A stretch of DNA of 64,000 bases from Laburnicola sp. R22_1 (lineage: Eukaryota; Ascomycota; Dothideomycetes; Pleosporales; Didymosphaeriaceae). Position 1 is the stretch's first letter. Each line of letters opens with the position of its first letter. Position numbers and translations under genes: made by a program. This document shows positions 1-10,331 of this stretch, in pieces. The stretch spans positions 3,658,001 through 3,722,000 of the forward strand of contig JACONQ010000004.1 in assembly GCA_014281115.1 (NCBI GenBank), written 5' to 3'. The notes under the pieces are model-generated. The model saw only the letters and a list, made by a program, of their open reading frames with translations. It ran no database searches and was not told the DNA's origin.

Positions 1-269
1 TGAGACCTTCTGCGCGGCGTTGAAAGATTGCTAGCGTAGGATCCCTAATTCGCTGATTTGTAAGCTTATACTTAGTATGCCGCGCCGCCTACTTGCTCTC
101 TGGCGTGCGCGCGGGTATTAAACAAAATATTAATTAAATAATTATCTCTATATTAATTATTAACTCTCTAGGAGCGATATTGGGGGTGCCGGAGTGCTCT
201 GCGCGACGGGGTGGTGATGATAGCGGACCTCGCTTACCCCTGCGGGAAACAGACTTTTGGCTTAGTACT
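1..269. other. Unassigned sequence of mixed composition
   Basis: This stretch contains several GC-rich patches (for example around 70-115 and 185-245) that are not strongly TpA-skewed, separated by a TTAA-rich segment at 120-165. I see no convincing open frame or known repeat. It ends where homology to the copia gag relic begins, so that junction is probably a truncation breakpoint. Confidence 0.4.
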
Positions 270-843
270 ATATAAAGGACCATTTTCGACTAACAAAGTA
301 ATAATTAATTATGCTTTTAAATTAATATCTTTTGACACTAAATTAATTGCAATATTATTATCACTCTAAATTACAGCCATATAATTTTCTATTATAAGAA
401 TAGAAATAGTCCTAGGCTTCTATATCTTATAGTTAGAAATACCCTTAAGTATCTTCTACTTAGAAATAGAAGAAATCTTATAACTTATTATAAATAAGAT
501 TACTAGGCCAAAAAGAGCTCAGAAATCTAAGAAAAATGAGGTATTTCTTAAAAAATTAATAAGGCTTGGCGAAATTGCCTAAAAAGGTAATACACTAGTT
601 CAGCTAGTAAAAGAGCTTAGAAAATTCTGAGAAAAATAAGATATTAATCAAAATATTAATTTTGCCAAGACAGCTTAGTAAGCTAAAAAGGACTAGACTA
701 GCTAGTATAAAAGAATCAGAATCTTAAAGAAATTCTAAGAAAAATAAGGTATATATCGAAAAAATTAATAGAGGAATAGCTTAGTAAGCTAAAAGGTAGA
801 TAATAATAAATAATAAAATTATTTAAGCGTCGGGCTAATAACC
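270..843 (-). pseudogene. Copia-type gag N-terminus and 5' leader, truncated (copy A)
   Basis: Read on the minus strand, this matches the start of gag and the leader of the full copia elements at 9336-15734 and 50590-57298. The gag start codon, ATG in the other copies, is ATA here (near 449-451). The relic stops at about 270, so only the first part of gag survives. A mutated primer-binding site lies at about 822-843 next to the LTR. Several codons have become TAA or TAG. It cannot be functional. Confidence 0.75.
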
Positions 844-1804
844 TATAAAAAGTAGATAAATAGATAAAAAAGTAATTAAGTTAGTATTATTAAACTAGTT
901 AATTTTAATAAACTAGCTACCTAGTAATCTATATATAAAATAATTTAGACTAATAAATACTTAGTTTTATATAATTTAATTATATCTTTAACTTTTATAC
1001 GTGCTAGTATTTTAAACTAATATTTAAACTAGTATTTTATATATAATAGTATTTTATATATAAGCTATTATTTTATATATAGACTAGTATTTTATATATA
1101 AGCTATTATTTTATATATAAACTAGTATTTTATATATAAACTAGTGTTTTATATATAAACTAGTGTTTTATATATAGACTAGTATTTTATATACGAGTTA
1201 TTATTTTATATATAAAGTTTATTTTACTATTACTTAGTTATAATATTAATAATTAACGCCATATTTTAGAATAATTTATTACTTCTTAGTTTATTATACG
1301 CTAGTATATTTTATATTATAAAATAAGTCTTTTATATATTATATTTTGTTTTTTAGTAATAAGTAATTTAATATATATAATATTGCCTTATTTAGTATAT
1401 TATTTTTAATCTATTCGTTTTTTTACAATTGCTTAAAATTGTTAAAGCGCTTAATTATAACAAGTTATCAAAAGTTATTAATCTAGAAAAATTAATTACG
1501 AGCTTATTTATATTACGATAGCGTATTTTATAATATTTATTAGGTTAGTTTTATATTTTATTTTATTTTTATTTTTAAGTAATTTAATATATATAATATT
1601 AGATTTCTTATAATTATCTTTTAGTCAACTTTTTATACGTTACTTAAAGTTAACTTTGGCTTTAATGGTAACTTATTATTAGAACGACTATTTTCGTTAT
1701 TTTTAGGTAGTTTATAGTTATTTATCTATTTATCTTTTATTATAATAGCGAAATTCTAACATGTTATTTTATTATTTATTTTACTTACTAATATAGTTTT
1801 AATA
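844..1804 (-). repeat. Copia LTR, copy A (5' LTR)
   Basis: About 960 bp matching the LTRs of copies B and D. In element orientation the LTR should begin TGTTAAAAC and end CTTTTCACA. Here both termini carry C-to-T or G-to-A changes (TATAAAAAG at 844, GTTTTAATA at 1804). The inner part holds degenerate repeats of an 18-20-bp unit containing TATATAAAACACTAG on the minus strand. Confidence 0.8.
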
Positions 1805-4800
1805 GTTAGTAATTTAGTAGGGCAAAAGGAAGCCATCCTAGGTTGTTCTGGCTAGAGTGGCTTAAATTAAATAGTTATTTTCTATAAGAGCTATCTAATC
1901 TTTAGATTAGCTTTTCTAGTAGGATTATAGTCTCTAGGTCTAGGGCTAGAGGTAATACTCGGATTCTACTGCACAATTCCTAGGGGCTAGTCTTACTAGT
2001 GGCTTTTTTAGATAGCGGGGATAGGGTAACTAATAGGCGACTTATCGTCTAATAGCTCTTTATCTAAGAAAGATAGCTCTATTGCCTCTATGCTACTATT
2101 TCTATTAAAGTTATCCTTATAGCTTAGTTTCTAGTAAGCCTTTAAGTACGTTCCAATAACCGAGATAGTGGGGTTAAGAAGCTAGACAGAGATTTCCTTA
2201 AAGATGCTCTAGTCGGCTTTTAATAAGTAAGTCTTTTGGTAGGTGTAGTTCTACTTCTTAAGTAGGCCGTCCTATTAAGTAGCGTCGTCCTAGTAGAAAG
2301 AGTTAAGTAGAGGGGAAGTTTACGGTAGGACAAGGTTGCCGGCAAAGGTTAGATTTTTGTTATCTTTCTAACAAAGGCGGCGGTCCTAAGCGTTAACTAG
2401 GCAGTTGGCTTGCTTAAAATATTTTCTACTAATAATAAGATTGTGGTCCCCTATATTATAGAAAACGAACTATATAGTAAAGCTGCATCTATTACTATTA
2501 AGCTAGGCTATAAAATAGGTGTCTACTTTTGCACTTCTCTTTCCTACAAAGTTCTTAAGGGGGATTGGTATCTTTAGATAGAGGAGTTTAGCTTAAAGCT
2601 ATTTTCGTACCGCCTTTATATACTATAAAGTAACGAGGTTATAAGCGCTAGCACTAGTGTCTATTAAAGCTCGCAATCTAAGAGCTAATCCTTAAAATAT
2701 AATTTACACTAGCATGACTAGCTAAGAGTCTTTAAATAGCTCAGAAACCCTTACTATCTTGCCGCCCACAGATAGTAATTTTGGTTTAGCATTTGCGTTT
2801 TGTAATTAAAATTATGGCTTATTTAGATTAATTAGTTTAGTGGCCCCTATATAAGCTACTAGATTAGAGTAGTCTAGTAGCTTATATTTAAAGCCTTATT
2901 ATTTAACAAATTACCTGCCTCTAAATTAGAGTAGTAGGCAATACTAAGTTTATTTAAATTAAAATCGTCTACTGCCTATATATTCGCTTATATAGCTGTC
3001 TTTTAGAAATAATTATAGTGGCTTAAGTGCTTATTCCCTATCTTACTACACTAAAAATAAGTATTGTGCTTAATATACTATGTTCTGTTATAGTTATAGA
3101 GGGGCGAGAAGAAAATAGCAGGTTTAGAGTAGGGTGCTTATTTTTTAGTTGCCATATATAAGGGCTTTAATCTAGAGGGTAGTACCTTATAAGAGATTCG
3201 CGTACGCGCCTAAAACGGGCTTATTGTATTATTGTCTTAGAGAGTGCGGCTGGCTGTAGCTATCTGGCGTTTAATTCCTAGGTAGTTAACGTTAGGATCT
3301 TCTATCTCTCTCTAGAGCATTAACTTAAGACTCCTAGTTAACTTAAGTTATAATTCGTCCTTCTAGATCTTTGCGTCTAGTTTACCCTTCCTAGCTAGAC
3401 TCTTAAAAGCCTATAAGAACGTCTGGGCGTCTATTCTATTAGAGAGGAAAAGCTTGTGGAACTTTTCGCGTGCCTACTAAAAAGCGAAAGAATTGCAGTA
3501 AGTCTCTTCTAGAAATTTAAAGAGTAAGTTAGGTCTATAATCTTTCTAGAGGGTCTAATTTATTTAATGCTAATTTTGCGCGGCCTCTTAAGGCGCGCCT
3601 CTAAGGCGGCTAAGTATGGCTTCTATAAGGTTGTCTTAATTTTCTATATAGTTGTTGCCTTAGTAGTAGTCTACGTTTACGCGGATCTTATTACGTATAT
3701 TCTTTAGCTAATCTTTAATACTAGGGCTAGGTTAACCTTTTTTATAGTACTTATTAACGTTAGGTAGCTTTGCAAAGCGTTTTAGCTTAGATACACTAGA
3801 TAGGGCGGCTAAAGCGTGTCTGCCCTAGGGCACGTTAATCTAGGCGCTATTAGCGAGCTTGATTTATATATATTTTAGAACTAGGAAGTAGTAAAGGGTA
3901 TTATCCTATTATAGAGTAGGCACTACAAGCTAGGGTAGATGTTATAGTGCATATTAGAGCGCGGCTAAGTGGGATAAGCTCTGCTTAGCCGCCTAAGAGT
4001 AGTGTAAACTATATAGTAGATTAGGCGTTCCTAGGCTAGGGGGTTTTAAGGGGACTTAAGTACGGTGCTATAGATTATAACTATCTTTAATAGAGGGGAG
4101 AACTTTCTTAGGGCTAAATAAGCCTTACCTAATAGCTGCTTAATTAGTAATATTAGGCTAGAAGTAGAAATCTTCTAAGACTACGTACACTATAGTGTAG
4201 AGTGTTATTACCTTAAGTGTAGTAAAAGCTTATTTAAATATATTAGCGCGCTTACACAAAGCCTAAATAAGAACCTTCTATTTAGGGTCTTCTTTAGACT
4301 TTGTAATAGTTCTAGTTACTAAATCTAGTGTTATTTCTAAAAATAGGCCTTAAGAAAAGCGATATTAAGCCCAAAGCTAATAGGTGGTAAGTAACTATCT
4401 TATTTCTAAGCCATACTAGATTAATTAGTCTGGCTTAAATTTTTCTATAAACGCATTATACTTACTAGTGGCTTTAAGTTTAGCTTTGTCTTAGTGCATA
4501 AGCCACTTAAGGTCTACTATTAAAAATTTGTTACTTAGCTAGTCTGCTTTAAGTATAGTAAGATAGTGATTATACTATAAGTTATAAAGAATTTTGTTAG
4601 GGTAGACCTTTTTTAGTAGTTTAATAATGCTCTTTTTCTTTATAAGGCTAGAGGCAGAGCGACTAGTTGTCTAGGGAGCAGCTATTAGCTACTTTTCATG
4701 CTAGATAGATAACAGCTTACTAGTAGGGTTAAGTAAGAGAATCTTCTTAAGGCAAGTGTTATATAGACTATTATTAGTAGGGTGTAGGCAAACGTCTACC

Positions 4801-4985
4801 TCTATATTATTAATCTCAGAACTGTCTAGGGGTAGAGAGAACGCGGAGAATATTCTAGAAGTCTCCTAGATTAAAGGGCGACAGCTTGCTATAGTGTAGG
4901 TAGTAGTGGGGTTAAGCGAAGTGGGGGTTGCGAAAAGAGTATAGTAGATAGACCTAGAGTAGCAGGTCTTATATAGTCGTGCGAA
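1805..4985 (-). pseudogene. Gypsy-type gag-protease relic
   Basis: Read right to left, this is one long frame broken mainly by TAG and TAA codons. The upstream part (about 4985-3200) has the character of a fungal gypsy gag, including a stretch resembling FLSNRIDAQTFLQAFKSLA near 3400. At 2642-2671 the frame reads ALIDTSASAY, the retropepsin active-site motif (D-T/S-G-A) with Gly changed to Ser. Further on comes GDHNLIISRKYF, matching the conserved GDHDLIIGRKWF region that follows the active site. The frame is cut at 1805 by the copia LTR, so reverse transcriptase, RNase H and integrase are missing. The exact start codon is not identifiable. Assignment to gypsy rests on the gag and protease motifs. 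A second copy of its 5' part lies at 57299-58247. Confidence 0.65.
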
Positions 4986-5290
4986 CTAGCACCTAGTCTA
5001 AGCTAAGAAAAGATTAGGTAAAAGATAAAGTGTAAGATAAAATGTGTAAAACTTTAACCTCTATATTACTACTATAGCCTAGCTCTAATTCCTCTGGCTT
5101 CGTGCCTTGTACTATTGTAATAATAGCGCTAAAAGATAGTTATTAGGCGAGTTAGTTTAACAGAGTATAGCGTAGTAGTTACTATTTATTAATTATTAAT
5201 TATTGTTTATTTTTAGAATATTAGAATTTTGGAGGCGGCCTTTTTTAATAGACCTTAGCGCAGTGTAATAACTACCTAGCACAACTAGTA
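4986..5290 (-). other. Leader of the gypsy-type relic and left arm of the 118-bp array
   Basis: The sequence upstream of the gag frame is partly shared with 58000-58247. At about 5228-5290 it matches part of the 118-bp unit that is repeated at 7408-7779 on the far side of the Tc1-like insertion. No gene is seen. Confidence 0.45.
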
Positions 5291-7407
5291 TAGTAGGGTG
5301 ACACAAAAAAAGCGCCTAGTAAAAAGATATCTTTTTAAAAGTTATATAACTAGATGAGTTTTAATATTATGTAAATAAAGAGTATACCGTTTTAAGGAGA
5401 AGGTTTAGGGAATTTAGTATAAAAGGTTAGTAAGAGCTTAATAATCAGCGCTAAGTAGAGGTATCTTAGTAAAGTTAAGGAAATTTTTTCTTACAACTTT
5501 GACCCTATATAACTTGTTTTTCTACGTAGATAAAATTTTATAACTTATATATATTATAGTGTAGTCTATAAGGACTATATAACTTAATTTTTATTATAGG
5601 TTTATTTATAGAAATAATAATTATAAGGAAAAAGATAAAAATTAATTAAAATTAAACAATTAGATAGAACTAGTAAATAATATATAACTAGTACTTAGTA
5701 TGCTATCCTTTAGCCTCTATAACGTCATTATAACGCTTAGGCAAAGATAGTATATAATAATCTATAGCCTCCTGTGGAATTAAATCCCACTCCTCTTATA
5801 TAGCTCTTTTAAAGGCTTCTACACTAGATTTACTAGTGCCAAAGCCTAAAGAAGCCCTATTTCTTTTTCCTAGCCTATCTTTTAATAGACTCCAAACGTT
5901 TTCTATAGGATTTAAGTCTGGTGACTAGGGTGCATGCCCAAAAACAAAGACTTTATTCCTAGAAAACCACCTTTTCACCTGTGGAGTTCCGTGGATCTTC
6001 GAATTATCCTGTTGAAATTTCCAGCCTAGTTATAATTTGTATAAAGAATAAGATCATACAAAATATAATATATATATATATTATATGTATTAAAAGAAAA
6101 AAGAAAAAGAAAAAAAGGGGTACTTTACTTACCTCTTTTTAAAAGAGGTTTTAAGACAGTATTTAAACATTCCTATATATATCTAGTGTTATTAAAGGTC
6201 CTAGTTTTAATAGGGTCCCTTAAAAACACTAGTTTAGAACGTCCTCCTATCCAAATACAGCCCCAGACTAAGATAGAAATATCTCGCGCTTTTAGTGAAT
6301 TAGTACTAGCTCAAAAAAAAGATATAAAAAAAGTAAAATAGCCCAATTATAGAGAAAAAATGGCTCTATAATTCTAGAATTTAAAAGAAATTAATAACTT
6401 ACTAGTTGTTCGGTTTTTGCGCTGTTCAGGCCCAATTTTCGATTTTCCCCTTTTTCTTATATATTCTTGCCTATTACCATGCCCCCTTTGGATAGTAGAC
6501 TCGTCAGAAAATATAACTTTAGCAAAGTTAATATATTCTAGCTCCTTAACTATTTCTTTAGCCCAGAATTCTCTTCTTTTAGCTCTTTCTTTAGTTAAAT
6601 AGGCCTTTTTCTTAGAGACGTTAAAAGAATAGTCTTCTCCTTTTAAAACTCTCTGTAACGTCCTCTTAGTAAAGCCAAAACTATTCTCTTCTAATAGCTT
6701 CTTATTTGTCTTCTTAGGGCTTTTAGTTAAATCCCTATTAATAACTCTTTTCTCTCTAGAAGTAACCTTAGTTACTCTCCCTTGTTTTACCCCTTTTAAT
6801 AAGTTATCTCCCTTATTTTTCATATTAGTACGTCTAATAGCAGTCATAATGGATTGTAGAGGCTTATTAAGGGTAGTAGCAATAGTAGAATTAGAAGTAT
6901 TTGCTTTTTTAAGTAAAGAAACTTAACTTTCGAGTTTTGACAATTTTGGCTCCATTCGAGGAAATACAAAAGAGAAAATTTACTAGACAAAAGATATTAA
7001 TTTATACTATAATCTTAGTAATAAATCACGTAATTTAATTAACTTTTAAAATCACGTAATTTTTTAACCTTAAATAATTTCTTAATTAAGTTATATAAAT
7101 AATCCGAAATCTTGCTTACGTAATCTACACTAGGCCTAGAATAGCTAGTAAAAGCATTAGCCTAGTAGCATACTAAATAAAAAAGTCATAACGCCTTAAA
7201 AATTGACTTTTTAGAAACACTAAGTTTAGAGATAGATACCTTAAGGACCCTGCTTAGTAAGCACGTAACTAGTACCTAAACTTAATGTCCTATATTTTCT
7301 CTTTACAACCGTATACTTTTTATTTACATAGTATTAAAACTCACTTCGTTGTATAACTTTTAAAAAGGCATCTTTTTACTAGGCGTTTTTATTGTGTCAC
7401 CCTACTG
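5291..7407 (-). mobile_element. Tc1-like DNA transposon, complete ends
   Basis: A 2117-bp element with long terminal inverted repeats of roughly 110 bp. The right terminus, read inward, is CAGTAGGGTGACAC; the left is TAGTAGGGTGACAC, a C-to-T change at a CpA as RIP produces. A TA dinucleotide flanks each side (5289-5290 and 7408-7409), the usual Tc1/mariner target duplication. It carries a minus-strand transposase pseudogene. The element is inserted in a 118-bp tandem array, pieces of which flank it on both sides. Confidence 0.88.
5688..6955 (-). pseudogene. Tc1-like DD34E transposase with two introns, RIP-disrupted
   Basis: The reading starts at ATG 6955-6953 and ends at TAG 5690-5688. Two introns with GTAAGT donors are inferred at 6402-6310 and 6132-6026. 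Removing them joins three exons in one frame. The acceptor of the first is GAG, slightly unusual; that of the second is TAG. Exon 1 has the helix-turn-helix region and FSDES (first Asp). Exon 2 has VWGCIW, typical of Tc1 transposases. Exon 3 has FQQDNS (second Asp) and SPDLNPIENVW (Glu), with 34 residues between the second Asp and the Glu, so the triad is DD34E and complete. The breaks seen are single nonsense codons (for example one early in exon 1, one in exon 2, and one just before SPDLNP), all explained by CAG/CAA/TGG to TAG/TAA. Not expected to make active protein. Confidence 0.85.
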
Positions 7408-7779
7408 TAACTAACAAAGTTCCTATCCTTGTGCGATAAGCAAAGGAGGGACTTAGAAGCGGCCTTTCTTAATAAACCTTAGGGCAGTAAAACACAAACT
7501 CTCTAGCGCTAGGGATCCTTTCTAGTAACTAACAAAGTTCCTACCCTCGTGCGATAAGTAGAGGAGGGACTTAGAAGTGGCCTTTTTTAATAGACCTTAG
7601 GGTAGTAAAGCATAAACTCCCTAGCGCTAGGGATTCTTCCTAGTAACTAATAAAGTTCCTACCCTCGTGTAATAAGCAGAGGAGGGACTTAGAAGCGGTT
7701 TCTCTTAATAGACCTTAGGGTAGTAAAACACAAACTCCCTGGTGCTAGGGATCCTTCTTAGTAACTAATAAGGTAAAAC
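7408..7779. repeat. Tandem array of a 118-bp unit
   Basis: The motif TAACTAAYAAAGTTCC recurs at 7408, 7526 and 7644, exactly 118 bp apart, and a fourth partial copy starts at 7762. Each unit also contains CTAGCGCTAGGGAT-like sequence. Units differ mostly by transitions. Part of a further unit lies left of the Tc1-like element (about 5228-5290), so the transposon split a longer array. The array may belong to the LTR or leader of the neighbouring gypsy-type relic, but I cannot show that. Confidence 0.8.
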
Positions 7780-8220
7780 TTCTACTAATTTAACCACCTA
7801 TAGGCAGCGTCTTAAGGGAGAAGTAGATATTATATTGCTATCCACAGCTAAAGAAAATGTTAATCTTAGTATAATATAAGGGCGATACACGGCCTTATAG
7901 GGCAAATCTCTCTGGGATAGCTAGTATAGTTAAAAGAGATAACTAAATTAAGACTATACTAAGATGGGGGATAAGAAAGGGACCTAGGGGGCCCTTACTT
8001 ATATAGTGGGCGGCGTAGGGTATAGGCCCCACGCTAACTACGCGCTAATACTAACTAGGAAAGGCGTCTTCTATAAGGTGAAAGGCGCTATTAGGGTGTG
8101 AAAGGAAAGGTAATAGTAAATAATTAGTAGGAAGGCAGGTATAAACTGTTATAACTTTAACCTTAAACTAAAACAAATGGTTAAGAAAGGTATTTAGTAA
8201 GCTAATAATTAAAAAGTATA
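7780..8220. other. Unassigned, moderately GC-rich stretch with R distal-end fragment
   Basis: No credible gene. A self-complementary segment, GGGACCTAGGGGGCCC, lies near 7979-7994. The last part (about 8150-8207) matches the distal end of family R (TTTAACCTTAAACT ... AGTAAGCTAA). The final bases form the left target duplication of the R copy at 8221. Confidence 0.4.
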
Positions 8221-8456
8221 TGTGTAGTATTATATTAACTACCTAGGGGTAGTATAATAAAGGCTTTTATCTTAAATAATATAATAAAAAAGTAGAGCCC
8301 TCTGCTTAGTAATTAAAAAGAGCGTAAAAAGGTAGTAATTATAAAAAAAGCGCGTTTAAACTACTAAGCGAGCTTGACAGTCTTAGCGTGCATAGTTTCT
8401 ATATGTAAAGTTTTTACAAAGAGGCCACTTAGAACTTTAGAGGAGATACGACTTCT
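8221..8456 (-). mobile_element. Family R, short copy (236 bp) with 9-bp target duplication
   Basis: It begins with the constant R end (TGTGTAGTATT here, TGTGGCGTTAA in better-preserved copies) and stops inside the region that long copies continue through. AAAAGTATA flanks it on both sides (8212-8220 and 8457-8465). The minus strand is given as sense because the constant end behaves like a retroposon 3' end. Confidence 0.72.
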
Positions 8457-8543
8457 AAAAGTATAAACTTTAATATTTTCTTAACTACTTTATTTTTATT
8501 ATAATGCTTTTTAATAATTTAAATAATATTTTATTAGTACTAC

Positions 8544-9335
8544 GTTAGCTTACTAAATACTTTTGTTAATATTTTTTTAGTTTAAGGTTAAAGTAGATTA
8601 AAATAAAAGGTTATTATATACTATATATAGTACCTAATTCTAATTAAAAACTAACCTCGAATATCTAACAACATAATAATAGTTTAAACTTTAAACTTAC
8701 TTACACCTTACCTACACCTTATAAGCTTCTAACCTATATAAAGTTTACTTATAGCGTATATAGTATACCTAGCTTATTATTACTACTATTATTAGTTATC
8801 CGCGCTCGCGCGCTAAATAAGCTAACTTAATAGTAATAATAACTAAGAGAATCTTATAGATTTACACAACGCTCTTGCCACACTAAAGCTTATTAATAAA
8901 GATCTTATTATTCTCCTTTTATATTCCCTACTAGATTCTATTACTAATAAGGAGTAATTATATCTACTAGAGTAGAAATTTAACTTTATAATTCTTTGCA
9001 AACTAGATAAGCTACTAACCTAACTAGTATACTAGAACTGCCTTATAGATAGTTAAGTATACCTGCCCCTTACGCTAGATAAGCATCTAATAAACAGAAT
9101 AGAACTCTAGCATAGTTACTTTAATAGCCTCTTTAATAGTAGTAGTGTAAATCTTTAGTGTATACTTTTTAGCAATAGTAAGTACTTTTTTAGAAGTAGT
9201 ATTAATGCCTAGATAGATAGTAGGGCGTAGAGAGATAGTAATAGAAGGAGATTTATTAAGAACAATCTTAATACGATAATAAAGCAATAGTGTATCTAGT
9301 ATATATTACTCTTATTCTACTACTATAAGCATAGT
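8544..9335 (+). repeat. Family R, long copy cut by copia B
   Basis: This is homologous to the distal end and body of the long R copies (for example 36140-37256), in inverted orientation relative to them. Its constant end is missing because copia copy B begins at 9336. No copia-type target duplication is found at the junction. Strand follows the inferred R sense. Confidence 0.7.
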
Positions 9336-10309
9336 TGTTAAAACTATATTAGTAAGCAAAATAAATAATAAAATAACATGTTAGAATTTCGCTATTATAA
9401 TAAAAGATAAATAGATAAATAACTATAAGCTACCTAAAAATAAACTAAAATAGTCGTTCCGACAATAAGTTGCAATTAAAGCCAAAGTTAACTTTAAGTA
9501 ACGCACAAAAAGTTTACTAAAAGATAATTGTAAGAAATTTAATATTATATATATTAATTTACTTAAAACTAAAACCAAAATATAATATAAAACTAACCTA
9601 ATAAATATTATAAAATACGCTATCGTAATATAAATAAGCTCGTAATTAATTTTTCTAAATTAATAACTTTTGACAAACTTGTTGCAATTAAGCGCTTTAA
9701 CAATTTTGAGCAATTGCTAAAAGAATATACTAAACAAAGCAATATTATATGTATTAAATTACTTATTACTAAAAAACAAAATATAATATATAAAAGACTT
9801 GTTTTATAATATAAAATACATTAGCGTATAATAAACTAAGGAGTAATAAATTATGCTAAAATAAGGCGTTTATTATTAATATCACAACTAAGCAATAGTA
9901 AAACAAAGTTTATAATAGCTCGTATATAAAACACTAATTTGTATATAAAACACTAATTTGTATATAAAACACTAGTTTGTATATAAAACACTAGTTTGTA
10001 TATAAAACACTAGTTTGCATATAAAATACTAGTTTGCATATAATAGCCTACATATAAAACACTAGTCTATATATAAAATAATAGCTTGTATATAAAACAC
10101 TATTGTATATAAAACACTAGTTTAAACATTAGTTTAAAACACTAGCACGCATAAAAGTTAAAGGCATAATTAAACTATACAAAACTAAGTGTTTATTAGT
10201 CTAAATTATTTTATATATAGATTGCTAGGTAGCCAGTTTATTAAAATAAATCAACTAGTTTAATAATACCAACTCGATTACCTTCTTATCTATTTATCCA
10301 CTTTTCACA
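9336..10309 (+). repeat. 5' LTR of copia copy B
   Basis: 974 bp, TG...CA termini. It includes a minisatellite at about 9916-10125 built from near-identical units containing TATATAAAACACTAGTTTG. The 3' LTR of the same element is about 255 bp shorter, largely through fewer units. Confidence 0.88.
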
Positions 10310-10331
10310 GGTTATGAGCCCGGCGCTCTAA
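10310..10331 (+). promoter_or_regulatory. Primer-binding site complementary to the tRNA-iMet anticodon arm
   Basis: The bases immediately after the LTR read GGTTATGAGCCCGGCGC and continue to 10331. Their complement contains GCGCCGGGCTCATAACC, which looks like the anticodon stem-loop of eukaryotic initiator tRNA-Met: CAT anticodon flanked by the GGG/CCC pairs. Drosophila copia is known to prime from an internal fragment of this tRNA, and the layout here is the same. Degraded versions occur at the matching place in copies A (822-843), C (19567-19588) and D (56266-56287). Confidence 0.78.

Noticed and set aside
7408..7779. Possible CRISPR-like array
   Set aside because: Units of 118 bp are contiguous tandem repeats without distinct spacers, in a eukaryotic context.
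9087..9287. 66-codon open frame in family R, with a counterpart at 36514-36711
   Set aside because: Two copies read similarly, but this follows from sequence homology. It lies antisense to the inferred R sense, other copies are interrupted, and no protein family is recognised. Not annotated as a gene.
9916..10125. Short regular repeats resembling a CRISPR array
   Set aside because: They are head-to-tail minisatellite units inside an LTR, present in every LTR copy, with no unique spacers.
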